Source: Rhodospirillaceae bacterium (GTDB lineage: Bacteria > Pseudomonadota > Alphaproteobacteria > Rhodospirillales > Rhodospirillaceae). Taken from it: a stretch of DNA of 44,722 nucleotides. Of this stretch, positions 9,146 to 16,953 are shown one piece after another (position 1 is the first letter of the stretch; each line of letters begins with the position of its first letter). Made by a program: the position numbers and the translations under genes. Where the stretch lies: the NCBI GenBank assembly GCA_020852595.1, contig JADZAK010000027.1:1-44722 (forward strand), given 5' to 3'. The notes beneath the pieces are model-generated. The model was not told where the DNA came from, ran no database searches, and saw nothing but the letters and a program-made list of their open reading frames with translations.

Positions 9146-10063
9146 TTAGGCGCCGGCGAGGGCCGGGCGCGGAAGCGCCTTGGCGGCGGTCGCCTCCAGG
9201 CTCTTGGCCGCCTGCAGCACGGCGCGCTGCAGTTTGGCAAAGGCCCGGTTTTCGATCTGGCGAACGCGCTCGCGGCTGATGCCGTACTCTTCGCCGATTT
9301 CTTCCAGCGTACGCGGCTCATCGGAGAGGCGGCGCTCTTCGATAATCCGGCGTTCGCGCGGCGTCAGTTCCGACATCGCTTCCTTGAGCAGCTTATTGCC
9401 CAGCGCGCGGTTCTCCCGGTCGCCGAGGACCGTTTCCTGGTCCGGCTTGTCGTCGACCAGCAGGTCCTGACGCTCGGTATCGCCGTCTTCGGCCACGAAC
9501 TGGTTGAGCGAGCTGTCCGAGCGCGACAGGCGCCGGTTCATCTCGATCACGTCGTTCGTGGTCACGTCGAGACGCTTGGCAATGGTCTCGGCCGCTTCCT
9601 GCGGGATATCGCCTTCGTCGTACAGACCAAGACGCGCCTTCAGCTTACGCAGGTTGAAGAACAGCTTCTTCTGCGCCGCGACGGTGCCGACCTTCACCAG
9701 CGACCACGAATTCAAGACATATTCGTTGATCGCCGCTTTGATCCACCACATGGCGTAGGTGGCCAGGCGGAAACCGCGCTCGGGCTCGAACTTCTTCACC
9801 GCGCGCATCAGGCCGACGTTGCCTTCGGAAATCAGATCCGAAACCGGCAAGCCGTAGAAGCGGTAGCCCATCGCGATCTTGGCGACGAGGCGCAGGTGGC
9901 TCGTGACGAGTTTATGAGCGGCCTCGACGTCGTCGTGTTCGGCGAAGCGACGGGCCAGCATGTATTCTTCCTGCACATCGAGGACCGGGAACTTCTTGAT
10001 GTCGGCCATGTAAGCCGACAGTCCGCTTTCTGATGCGAGGACGGGAACGCGTGAATTAAACAT
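9146..10063 (-). CDS. rpoH: RNA polymerase heat-shock sigma factor (sigma-32)
   Basis: 305-aa group 3 sigma factor directing transcription of heat-shock genes. Region 2 shows DLISEGNVGLMRAVKKFEP and TYAMWWIKAAI. The RpoH box QKKLFFNLRK, which separates RpoH from RpoD, is present. Region 4 ends with the helix-turn-helix TLEEIGEEYGISRERVRQIE. The ATG at 10063 is preceded by GGAGGTTGAG, a strong ribosome binding site. The upstream gap of about 500 bp holds a perfect palindrome and an AT-rich patch. Alphaproteobacteria often carry several rpoH copies; whether others exist here cannot be seen. Confidence 0.96.
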   Translation of the reverse strand: MFNSRVPVLASESGLSAYMADIKKFPVLDVQEEYMLARRFAEHDDVEAAHKLVTSHLRLVAKIAMGYRFYGLPVSDLISEGNVGLMRAVKKFEPERGFRLATYAMWWIKAAINEYVLNSWSLVKVGTVAAQKKLFFNLRKLKARLGLYDEGDIPQEAAETIAKRLDVTTNDVIEMNRRLSRSDSSLNQFVAEDGDTERQDLLVDDKPDQETVLGDRENRALGNKLLKEAMSELTPRERRIIEERRLSDEPRTLEEIGEEYGISRERVRQIENRAFAKLQRAVLQAAKSLEATAAKALPRPALAGA

Positions 10064-10535
10064 CTCAACCTCCTACGGGCCTAGGGCCCAACAACCCTCG
10101 CTTATGCGACGGGTAAAACGTCAGCCGCTCGCCTGTTAACAGGCGAAACCGAACTGTGCTGTCGGATGGAGATGAATGGGACGCTGCATGGTCATATCCT
10201 CCTTGAGCAACATGACGCCTCTATGTTCGGCCCACCTCATGGTCTGGCCGTGTCGACGAAGGCCCTTCGAGGCACCCCCGTACAACACCTGAATATTAAT
10301 CAACCTCCCGGCGCCCCGTAAAGAACAAACGGACGCGGGAGGCATGCATACTTGCATAGCTGAGGTTATATTTTACTTTATTTTCCAGTTACTTAGAAGC
10401 CTACGTAGAAAACAGTAACGCGCCCCAGCGACACAAATACGTGAATTCCACCACCCTTTCGTTCCAAGGTTCTTCTCTCACGTCCGACGGAGAGTTAACG
10501 CCGCGCGGTGGATCCGTGTTTCCGGAAATCGGAAC
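10064..10535. other. Long intergenic region upstream of rpoH, no gene seen
   Basis: About 470 bp between the ridA terminator and rpoH with no convincing gene. It holds the 18-bp palindrome (10129-10146) and an AT-rich patch (10350-10400). In that patch the minus strand has TTCTAA (10398-10393), a 17-base spacer and TAAAAT (10375-10370), a weak rpoH promoter candidate. A short open frame at 10136-10357 lacks coding character. Confidence 0.5.
10129..10146. promoter_or_regulatory. 18-bp perfect palindrome in the rpoH leader
   Basis: TCGCCTGTT followed directly by AACAGGCGA is a perfect 18-bp palindrome with no spacer, 66 bases before the rpoH start codon. It looks like a binding site for a dimeric regulator rather than a terminator. 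The site is not one I can name. Confidence 0.55.
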
Positions 10536-10569
10536 GCCGGTTGCAGCGGGCAAACCCGCCGCAACCGGC
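10536..10569 (-). terminator. Strong hairpin downstream of ridA
   Basis: Outer arms GCCGGTTGC and GCAACCGGC (9 bp) and inner arms GCGGG and CCCGC (5 bp), interrupted only by one A/C mismatch, with a CAAA loop. It lies 14 bases past the ridA stop. The T-run is poor, so termination may be factor-assisted. Confidence 0.65.
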
Positions 10570-10582
10570 CGATATGGAGCCT

Positions 10583-10930
10583 CTATTTCGCGGCGACGAC
10601 GGTGATTTCGACCAGGTATTCCGGCGCGGCGAGATTGGCTTCCAGCGTCGTGCGAGCCGGCGTCGCGCCGCTCGGAACCCACGCTTCCCAGGCCGTGTTC
10701 ATCTGGCCGAAGGTCTTGATGTCGGTGAGATAGATCGTGGCCGTCAGGATCTTCTCCTTGGAGGAACCCGCGGCGGCCAGCAGCTTATCGATCTGCGCAA
10801 GCACGTTCCGGGTCTGGCCGGTGACGTCGCTCGCCTGATTGTTCACCTGGCCGGCGAGATAAACCGTATCGCCGTGCACCACGGCCTGGCTCATGCGCGG
10901 GCCGACTTCGAAACGCTGGATTTGCGCCAT
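10583..10930 (-). CDS. RidA family protein (enamine/imine deaminase)
   Basis: 115-aa YjgF/YER057c/UK114 protein. The fold signature is seen in VYLAGQVNNQ, QTRNVLAQIDKLLAAAG and the C-terminal PARTTLEANLAAPEYLVEIT. Members hydrolyse reactive enamine/imine intermediates of PLP enzymes, as trimers in the cytosol. The catalytic Arg expected in the PARTxxE motif is present. The start at 10930 is chosen because it begins the conserved MAQIQRFEVGP and has GGAGAA upstream; an upstream extension would overlap the previous gene. Confidence 0.92.
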   Translation of the reverse strand: MAQIQRFEVGPRMSQAVVHGDTVYLAGQVNNQASDVTGQTRNVLAQIDKLLAAAGSSKEKILTATIYLTDIKTFGQMNTAWEAWVPSGATPARTTLEANLAAPEYLVEITVVAAK

Positions 10931-10989
10931 CTGACTTCTCCGTTCGTTGGGTTGTCCGGAAGGGTGATACCCGGACCGCCCGCCGGAGT

Positions 10990-12183
10990 TCAAGCTGACT
11001 GGTACATATAGTCGCGGGTCAGCGGCACGGTTTCGAGCTTTTTGCTCATCTGAATGTGGAAATTCACATGGAAGCCGTAATGGAAGGCGCCCTCGGCGGT
11101 GGACAGGAAGAACTCCCACATCCGGCAGAAGCGCTCATCGTACAGAGCCTCGATCTCCTCGCGCTTGGCCATGAAGCGTTCGCGCCACGCCCTTAAGGTA
11201 TGGGCGTAGTGGAGCCGCAGGATCTCGATATCGGTCATAATCAGGCCCGAGCGTTCGATATGCGGCACGACTTCCGACAGGGCCGGCGAATAGCCGCCCG
11301 GGAAAATGTATTTGTTGGTCCAGCTGTCCGTCGCGCCCGGCCCATCCGTGCGGCCGATGGTATGGAGGACGGCGACGCCGTCCGGATCCAGCCGGTCGCG
11401 GACGACTTCAAAGAAGCGCCGGTAATGCGGCAAGCCGACGTGTTCGAACATGCCCACGGACACGACGCGGTTGAACGTTTCGGTGACGTGGCGGTAGTCC
11501 TGCAGGCGGAACGTCACGTTGTCACCGACATTGGCCGCAGCCGCGCGCTGGTTCGCGACTTCGATCTGCCGCTCGGAGAGGCTGATGCCCACGACCTTCA
11601 CGCCATAGGTCCGGTGCAGGAACAGCGCGAGCCCGCCCCAGCCGCAGCCGATATCGAGCACGGTCTGGCCGGGCTTCAGAAGCAGCTTGGTGCCGATATG
11701 CGTCATTTTCTGAATTTGCGCCTGCTCGAGCGTATCTTGCGGCGTGCGGAAGTACGCCATCGAGTACTGCATCTGATCGTCGAGGAAGGTGCGGTACAGC
11801 GTCGTCGACAGATCATAGTGATGCGCGACGTTCTGCTTGGAGCGGCCGACGGGATTATAGGTGCGCAAGAGCGACATGCTGCGCTCGACGGATTTCATGG
11901 ACCGCGCCAGCCAATGGCCGTGATAACCGGCGAGGTTCGACATCACGAGGGCCAGCATCGCGTAGATGTCGGCGTTTTCGACCACGAGCGTGCCGTCCAT
12001 ATACGCTTCACCGGCATAGAGCGCCGGATTTTGGAACAGCTTCGTGCCGAGGTTCGGGTCCTTGAACCGCACGGTTACGTGCGGCGCGCCGCCGTTCCCG
12101 CACACATGCGGCTGACCATCATGATCGATGATCGTCAGCGTGCCGTTTTTCATCAAAGGATGGAGGAAGCGGGCAAATAACAC
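10990..12183 (-). CDS. cfa: Cyclopropane-fatty-acid-phospholipid synthase family
   Basis: 397-aa SAM-dependent methyltransferase that adds a methylene bridge across unsaturated acyl chains of membrane phospholipids. The SAM-binding loop is VLDIGCGWGG at about 175-184; the substrate region shows HHYDLSTTLYRTFLDD and the C-terminal half NKYIFPGGYSP. The start is a GTG at 12183; an ATG ten codons in is an alternative. It is followed after 59 bp by ridA on the same strand. Confidence 0.93.
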   Translation of the reverse strand: MLFARFLHPLMKNGTLTIIDHDGQPHVCGNGGAPHVTVRFKDPNLGTKLFQNPALYAGEAYMDGTLVVENADIYAMLALVMSNLAGYHGHWLARSMKSVERSMSLLRTYNPVGRSKQNVAHHYDLSTTLYRTFLDDQMQYSMAYFRTPQDTLEQAQIQKMTHIGTKLLLKPGQTVLDIGCGWGGLALFLHRTYGVKVVGISLSERQIEVANQRAAAANVGDNVTFRLQDYRHVTETFNRVVSVGMFEHVGLPHYRRFFEVVRDRLDPDGVAVLHTIGRTDGPGATDSWTNKYIFPGGYSPALSEVVPHIERSGLIMTDIEILRLHYAHTLRAWRERFMAKREEIEALYDERFCRMWEFFLSTAEGAFHYGFHVNFHIQMSKKLETVPLTRDYMYQSA

Positions 12184-12240
12184 AGACCAAACCCCGTTCA
12201 GTTCGCCGCAAGCCTAACTGCCGAATGGCGGCGCTGGCAA

Positions 12241-13860
12241 TCAGTCAATCGGCGCGATGTCGCGGCCAATCGCCTCGGCAACGCGGATACCGTCGACGGC
12301 GGCCGACAGGATGCCGCCGGCATAACCGGCCCCTTCGCCGGCCGGATAAAGTCCGCGCGTATTGACGCTGCAAAAGTCCTCGCCCCGCTTGATGCGGATC
12401 GGCGAGGACGTGCGCGTCTCAACCCCCGTCATGACGGCGTCGGGGCGCGCATAGCCCTTGATCTGCCGGTCAAAGGCCGGAAGCGCCTCACGGATCGCCG
12501 CGATCACATAATCGGGCAAACACTGACTGAGATCGGTCAGGTGAACGCCCGGACGGTAGGACGGCGTGACATCGCCAAAAGCGGTTGAAGGCCTATTCTC
12601 GAGAAAATCGCCGACGAGTTGGCCGGGAGCCTCGTATGTGCCGCCCCCCGCCGTAAAGGCCAGGGATTCCCAATGGCGCTGGAAGTCGATCCCGGCGAGC
12701 GGGTGCCCCGGATAGTCGGACGGGTTGATGTCGACAACGATACCGCTGTTGGCGTTGCGCTCGGCGCGCGAATACTGGCTCATGCCGTTGGTCACGACGC
12801 GGCCCGGCTCAGAGGTGGCGGCGACCACCGTACCGCCCGGGCACATGCAAAAGCTGTAGACCGACCGGCCGTTGGAGCCGTGATGCACGAGCTTGTAGTC
12901 CGCGGCCCCCAGAATGGGATGGCCCGCGAATTTTCCGAAGCGGCACTTGTCGATCATGGACTGCGGATGCTCGAGGCGCACGCCGATCGAAAACGGTTTT
13001 GCTTCGACATAGACGCCCCGGTCGTAGAGCATCTTGAATGTGTCGCGCGCGCTGTGCCCGATCGCGAGAACCACATGGTCGGTCCGGATCTGTTCCCCGC
13101 TCTGGAGCGTGACGCCGCGCACCTGGCGTGTTCCATCGGACGCCGTTTCGATCTCGATGCTCTCGACCTTGCTCTGGAAGCGAACCTCGGCGCCGCGCTC
13201 GATCATGGTCGCGCGCATGTTCTCGACCATCGAGACCAGCCGGAAGGTTCCGATATGAGGCTTGCTGACGTAGAGGATTTCGTCAGGCGCCCCGGCTTTC
13301 ACGAATTCCGTGAGCACCTTGCGGCCGCGGTGTCCCGGATCCTTGATCTGGCTGTGCAGCTTGCCGTCGGAGAAGGTGCCCGCCCCGCCCTCGCCGAACT
13401 GCACGTTGGATTCGGGATTGAGGATGCGTTTGCGCCAGAGCGCGAAGGTATCCACCGTGCGCTCGCGCACGATCTTGCCGCGTTCGAGCACGATGGGCTT
13501 GAACCCCATTTCCGCGAGGATGAAGGCGGCGAACAGGCCGCAGGGTCCCGTCCCGATGACGACGGGGCGGGTTTCGAGATTGGCCGGCGCCTTGGCGACG
13601 AGCTTGTAGCTCGTGTCCGGCGAGGGCGCGATGCCCTTCTCGCTGGCCGCGCGGCGAAGCACGGCCGCTTCATTCTTCACCTCGGCGTCGACCGTATAGA
13701 TAAGGCTGATGGCGCCGACCTTGCGGGCGTCATAACCGCGGCGGAAGACCGTGAACGACACCAGTTCCGGCGCGGACACGCGCAAACGCTTCAGCACCGC
13801 GGCCTTGAGGGCGCTTTCGGGATGATCGAGCGGCAGCTTGATTTCCGTCAGCCGCAACAT
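12241..13860 (-). CDS. FAD-dependent dehydrogenase (COG2509 type)
   Basis: 539-aa flavoprotein of a widespread but poorly characterised family. An N-terminal domain of about 90 residues (rich in Arg, typical of this family) precedes the dinucleotide-binding motif VIGTGPCGLFAA at 101-112. The segments QFGEGGAGTFSDGKL and the C-terminal LYPAGEGAGYAGGI are diagnostic. Substrate and reaction are unknown. The gene starts only 3 bp after the prfC stop, so it is likely co-transcribed and its ribosome binding site lies inside prfC. Confidence 0.88.
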   Translation of the reverse strand: MLRLTEIKLPLDHPESALKAAVLKRLRVSAPELVSFTVFRRGYDARKVGAISLIYTVDAEVKNEAAVLRRAASEKGIAPSPDTSYKLVAKAPANLETRPVVIGTGPCGLFAAFILAEMGFKPIVLERGKIVRERTVDTFALWRKRILNPESNVQFGEGGAGTFSDGKLHSQIKDPGHRGRKVLTEFVKAGAPDEILYVSKPHIGTFRLVSMVENMRATMIERGAEVRFQSKVESIEIETASDGTRQVRGVTLQSGEQIRTDHVVLAIGHSARDTFKMLYDRGVYVEAKPFSIGVRLEHPQSMIDKCRFGKFAGHPILGAADYKLVHHGSNGRSVYSFCMCPGGTVVAATSEPGRVVTNGMSQYSRAERNANSGIVVDINPSDYPGHPLAGIDFQRHWESLAFTAGGGTYEAPGQLVGDFLENRPSTAFGDVTPSYRPGVHLTDLSQCLPDYVIAAIREALPAFDRQIKGYARPDAVMTGVETRTSSPIRIKRGEDFCSVNTRGLYPAGEGAGYAGGILSAAVDGIRVAEAIGRDIAPID

Positions 13861-13863
13861 GGT

Positions 13864-15456
13864 CTATTGCACGAGCTCGCGTGTCTTCAGAAAGGTGATA
13901 TCCGGATTGTCGTCCATCGTGCGGCCGAGGTGCCACGCGTTGCGCGCGAGGAACACCGGCGCATTATCGTGATCGTCCGCGACGGCGATACGATTTGAGT
14001 CGAGGAACTTCTTCAGTTTCGCCGGATCGTCCGCCTTCAGCCAGCGCGCCGTATAAAGTTCGGTCTGCTCGAATTTCACCGGCACTTCGTATTCGGTACG
14101 GATGCGGTCCGCCAGTACGTCGAACTGCAACGAGCCGACAACCCCGACGATCCAGTCGGTTCCGAAGCGCGGGCGAAAAACGCTCGCGGCGCCTTCCTCG
14201 GCAAGCTGTTCCAAGGCGCGGCCCAGATGTTTGGCTTTCAAGGGGTCTTCCGGGCGCACGGTCTGCAGCAATTCCGGCGCGAACACCGGGATCCCCGTGA
14301 AATGAAGTTCCTCGCCTTCCGTCAAAGCGTCGCCGATGCGCAAGTTGCCGTAATTCGGCACGCCAATGATGTCGCCCGGCCACGCTTCTTCCGCGGTGGC
14401 GCGATCCTGCGCCATGAACAGCCGCGGATTGGAGATGTTGAGCGTCTTGCCCGAACGGACGTGGTAGAGCTTCGAGCCGCGTTTGAAATGGCCCGACGAA
14501 ATACGCACGAACGCGATGCGGTCACGGTGCTTCGGATCCATGTTGGCCTGGATCTTGAACACGAAGCCCGAAACGCCCTTCTCGGTCGGCAATACCGGCC
14601 GCTCGGCCGCCGATTGCGGACGCGGTGACGGCGCCATTTCCGAGAGCCCCTGCAAAAGCTCGCGCACGCCGAAGTTATTCACCGCGCTCCCGAAGAACAC
14701 CGGCGTCATATGGCCTTCGAGATACGCCTGGCGATCGAAAGGCTTGCACAGGCCGCGCACCATGGCGACATCCTCGCGCAGCTTTGCAGCCGCGGCCGGC
14801 GGCAGCAGCTCGTCGATCTTCGGATCGTCGAGGCCGTTGCATTCGACGCCCGCGTCGGCTTTTTCGCCCTTCGTACGCGCCATCAGGATGAGGCGGTCGT
14901 GCAGGAGGTCGTAGCAGCCGAGGAAATCGCGGCCCATGCCGATGGGCCAGCTGGCCGGCGATACATCGAGCGCGAGGCGGCTTTCGATTTCTTCCAGAAG
15001 CGCGAACGGCTCCTGGCCTTCGCGGTCGAGCTTGTTGACGAAGGTCGCGATGGGCATGTCGCGCAGGCGGCACACTTCGAACAATTTCAGCGTCTGGGCT
15101 TCGATGCCTTTCGCCACGTCGAGCACCATCACCGCGGAATCCACGGCGGTCAGGGTGCGATACGTGTCTTCGCTGAAGTCTTCGTGACCGGGCGTGTCGA
15201 GAAGATTGAAGGCGTGACCGTCATATTCGTAGCTCATGACGGCGGACGTGACCGAAATCCCGCGCTCCTGTTCGACCTTCATCCAGTCCGAGCGGGCGCG
15301 GCGGCGTTCGCCTTTTGCCTTCACGGCGCCCGCGAGCTGGATAGCGCCGCCGAACAGCAGCAGTTTTTCGGTCAGGGTCGTCTTACCGGCGTCGGGGTGC
15401 GCGATGATCGCGAACGTGCGGCGGCGCGCAACTTCTTGAGCTAACTGTGCCGACAT
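13864..15456 (-). CDS. prfC: Peptide chain release factor 3
   Basis: 530-aa translational GTPase that recycles RF1/RF2 from the ribosome after termination. GTPase motifs are clear: G1 AHPDAGKTT (19-27), the switch region EQERGISVTSAVMSY, G3 DTPGHEDF and G4 NKLDREG. Length matches the family. The start lies 3 bp after the stop of the ferredoxin gene, so the two are probably co-transcribed. Confidence 0.97.
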   Translation of the reverse strand: MSAQLAQEVARRRTFAIIAHPDAGKTTLTEKLLLFGGAIQLAGAVKAKGERRRARSDWMKVEQERGISVTSAVMSYEYDGHAFNLLDTPGHEDFSEDTYRTLTAVDSAVMVLDVAKGIEAQTLKLFEVCRLRDMPIATFVNKLDREGQEPFALLEEIESRLALDVSPASWPIGMGRDFLGCYDLLHDRLILMARTKGEKADAGVECNGLDDPKIDELLPPAAAAKLREDVAMVRGLCKPFDRQAYLEGHMTPVFFGSAVNNFGVRELLQGLSEMAPSPRPQSAAERPVLPTEKGVSGFVFKIQANMDPKHRDRIAFVRISSGHFKRGSKLYHVRSGKTLNISNPRLFMAQDRATAEEAWPGDIIGVPNYGNLRIGDALTEGEELHFTGIPVFAPELLQTVRPEDPLKAKHLGRALEQLAEEGAASVFRPRFGTDWIVGVVGSLQFDVLADRIRTEYEVPVKFEQTELYTARWLKADDPAKLKKFLDSNRIAVADDHDNAPVFLARNAWHLGRTMDDNPDITFLKTRELVQ

Positions 15457-15459
15457 GAC

Positions 15460-15780
15460 TTAACCTTCGTACGCATCCAACTGAAGCTCGACCCGTACGC
15501 CGTCGAGCGCCGGGCCCGGCCGGATTTGGCAGCATAGGCGGGAATCCTCGGTGCGGTAATCGGACATGTCGAGCAGATCGATTTCCTCGCCGCGCGCACG
15601 GCCTACACGTTCGATCCACGCGGGATCGACATGGACATGGCACGTCGCACACGCCATCGCTCCGCCGCACTCGGCGCGGATGGGCAGACCCGCGGTCCGC
15701 ATGCTTTCCATGACACTGGCGCCCGGGCGGACCGGCACCTCGTGGGTGGATCCATCGGGCAACGCGACGACGACTTTCAT
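15460..15780 (-). CDS. 2Fe-2S ferredoxin, adrenodoxin type
   Basis: 106-aa soluble electron carrier. The cluster ligands are C38, C44, C47 (CX5CX2C) and C84, the last spaced 37 residues after C47 as in adrenodoxin. C83 replaces the usual glycine, giving a CC pair. The MRTAGLPIRAECGG motif is typical of P450- or hydroxylase-serving ferredoxins. The neighbouring upstream gene encodes a ferredoxin-NADP reductase, a natural electron donor. The ribosome binding site AAGAGG lies inside one arm of a hairpin (15782-15805). Confidence 0.93.
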   Translation of the reverse strand: MKVVVALPDGSTHEVPVRPGASVMESMRTAGLPIRAECGGAMACATCHVHVDPAWIERVGRARGEEIDLLDMSDYRTEDSRLCCQIRPGPALDGVRVELQLDAYEG

Positions 15781-15781
15781 T

Positions 15782-15805
15782 CCGGCCTCTTAAACCCGAG
15801 GCCGG
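15782..15805 (-). promoter_or_regulatory. Hairpin masking the ferredoxin ribosome binding site
   Basis: Perfect 8-bp arms CCGGCCTC (15782-15789) and GAGGCCGG (15798-15805), 8-base loop. On the minus strand the downstream arm contains the GAGG Shine-Dalgarno of the ferredoxin, whose ATG begins at 15780. It also sits just after the reductase stop, so it could instead be a weak transcription stop, but there is no T-run. Confidence 0.5.
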
Positions 15806-15818
15806 CAACGCGCCGTCC

Positions 15819-16862
15819 TTACGAAACGCCCAGCTTGGCCTGGATATTGGAGCTCGAGGTGGTGTGCTCGAATCTCAGCTTTTGATTGGGCCTTGCATAA
15901 TGGAAACAGCCATGGGCCATCAAGGCCGATTCGTGGAATCCGGACAGGATCAACTTCAGCTTGCCCGGATAGGCGCACATATCGCCGATACAGAAAATGC
16001 CCGGCACGGCGGTCTCGAAACTCTCGGTGCTGACCGGGATTCGATCCTTATCGTCCAACTGGATACCCCAGTCGGCGATAGGCCCAAGTTTCATGGTCAG
16101 GCCGTAGAAGGGCAGCAGCGTGTCGCACGGGACATCGAATTCCTGCTTCTCGGCGTTCTTGAGGGTAACCGAGCTGATCTGGCCGTTCTCGCCATTGATC
16201 CTGACGATATCCCCGATCTGGAGGTTCACCTTCCCTTCCTTCACCAGGGCATACATTTGATCCACGGTCGCCTGCATGCCCCGGAATTCATTGCGCCGGT
16301 GCACGAGGCTCATGCCCGACACCACGCCTTGCAGGTTCACGGTCCAGTCGAGCGCTGAATCGCCGCCGCCGGCGATGAGCACGTTCTTGCCGCGGAACTG
16401 TTCCTTCTTGCGCACGGCATAGAACAGCGACTTGCCTTCAAACTCGTCCAGCCGGTCGAGCTTGGGCTTCTTCGGCGTGAAGCTGCCACCGCCGCCGGCG
16501 ATCACGACCGCATGGGCTTCGATGCGCGTGCCGACGTCGGTGGTCATGACGAAGCCGCCGCCCTCGCGCTTTTCAAGGGTGGTTGCCATCTCCTGGAAAT
16601 GGAACGTCGGATTGAACGGCGCGATCTGCGCCATCAAATCATTGGTGAGTTCCTGTCCGGTGATTTTGAGGCGGCTCGGGATGTCGAGGATCACCTTCTC
16701 GGGATAAAGCTCGGCGCACTGTCCGCCGGGCCGGTCGAGAATGTCGACGACATGCGCCGAAAGGCCCAGCAAGCCGAGTTCGAACACGGCGAAGAGGCCC
16801 ACCGGCCCCGCGCCGATGATGATCACATCTGTCTTGTGAGATTGGCTCCCGGCGTCCGGCAT
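15819..16862 (-). CDS. Ferredoxin-NADP(+) reductase, thioredoxin-reductase-like
   Basis: 347-aa flavoprotein with two Rossmann folds. FAD motif GAGPVGLFA at 17-25; NADPH motif LIAGGGDSALDW in the middle; C-terminal IFCIGDMCAYPGKLKLI. It lacks the CxxC redox pair of thioredoxin reductase, which identifies the FNR subgroup. The ATG at 16862 is chosen because a strong GGGAGGGAC precedes it; an upstream in-frame start at 16919 would add 19 unlikely residues. The adrenodoxin-type ferredoxin 38 bp downstream is its probable partner. Confidence 0.92.
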   Translation of the reverse strand: MPDAGSQSHKTDVIIIGAGPVGLFAVFELGLLGLSAHVVDILDRPGGQCAELYPEKVILDIPSRLKITGQELTNDLMAQIAPFNPTFHFQEMATTLEKREGGGFVMTTDVGTRIEAHAVVIAGGGGSFTPKKPKLDRLDEFEGKSLFYAVRKKEQFRGKNVLIAGGGDSALDWTVNLQGVVSGMSLVHRRNEFRGMQATVDQMYALVKEGKVNLQIGDIVRINGENGQISSVTLKNAEKQEFDVPCDTLLPFYGLTMKLGPIADWGIQLDDKDRIPVSTESFETAVPGIFCIGDMCAYPGKLKLILSGFHESALMAHGCFHYARPNQKLRFEHTTSSSNIQAKLGVS

Positions 16863-16895
16863 AGTCCCTCCCTGTACAGGAACGCAGACATGAAA

Positions 16896-16926
16896 CGTGC
16901 CGTTCCAAGAAAACGGCACGCGTGCC
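16896..16926 (-). other. Stacked inverted repeats between the Mo-cofactor operon and the ferredoxin reductase
   Basis: Arms CGTGCCGTT (16896-16904) and AACGGCACG (16912-16920) form a 9-bp hairpin with a 7-base loop. The second arm also forms a perfect 12-bp palindrome GGCACGCGTGCC (16915-16926). It may terminate the upstream operon or bind a regulator of the reductase gene. No T-run is present. Confidence 0.5.
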
Positions 16927-16953
16927 TCGAACAGCGCCGGACGATGACCCTAG

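Noticed and set aside
10136-10357. 73-codon open frame on the minus strand in the rpoH upstream region
   Set aside because: Irregular composition, no ribosome binding site, ends in the palindrome; looks non-coding.
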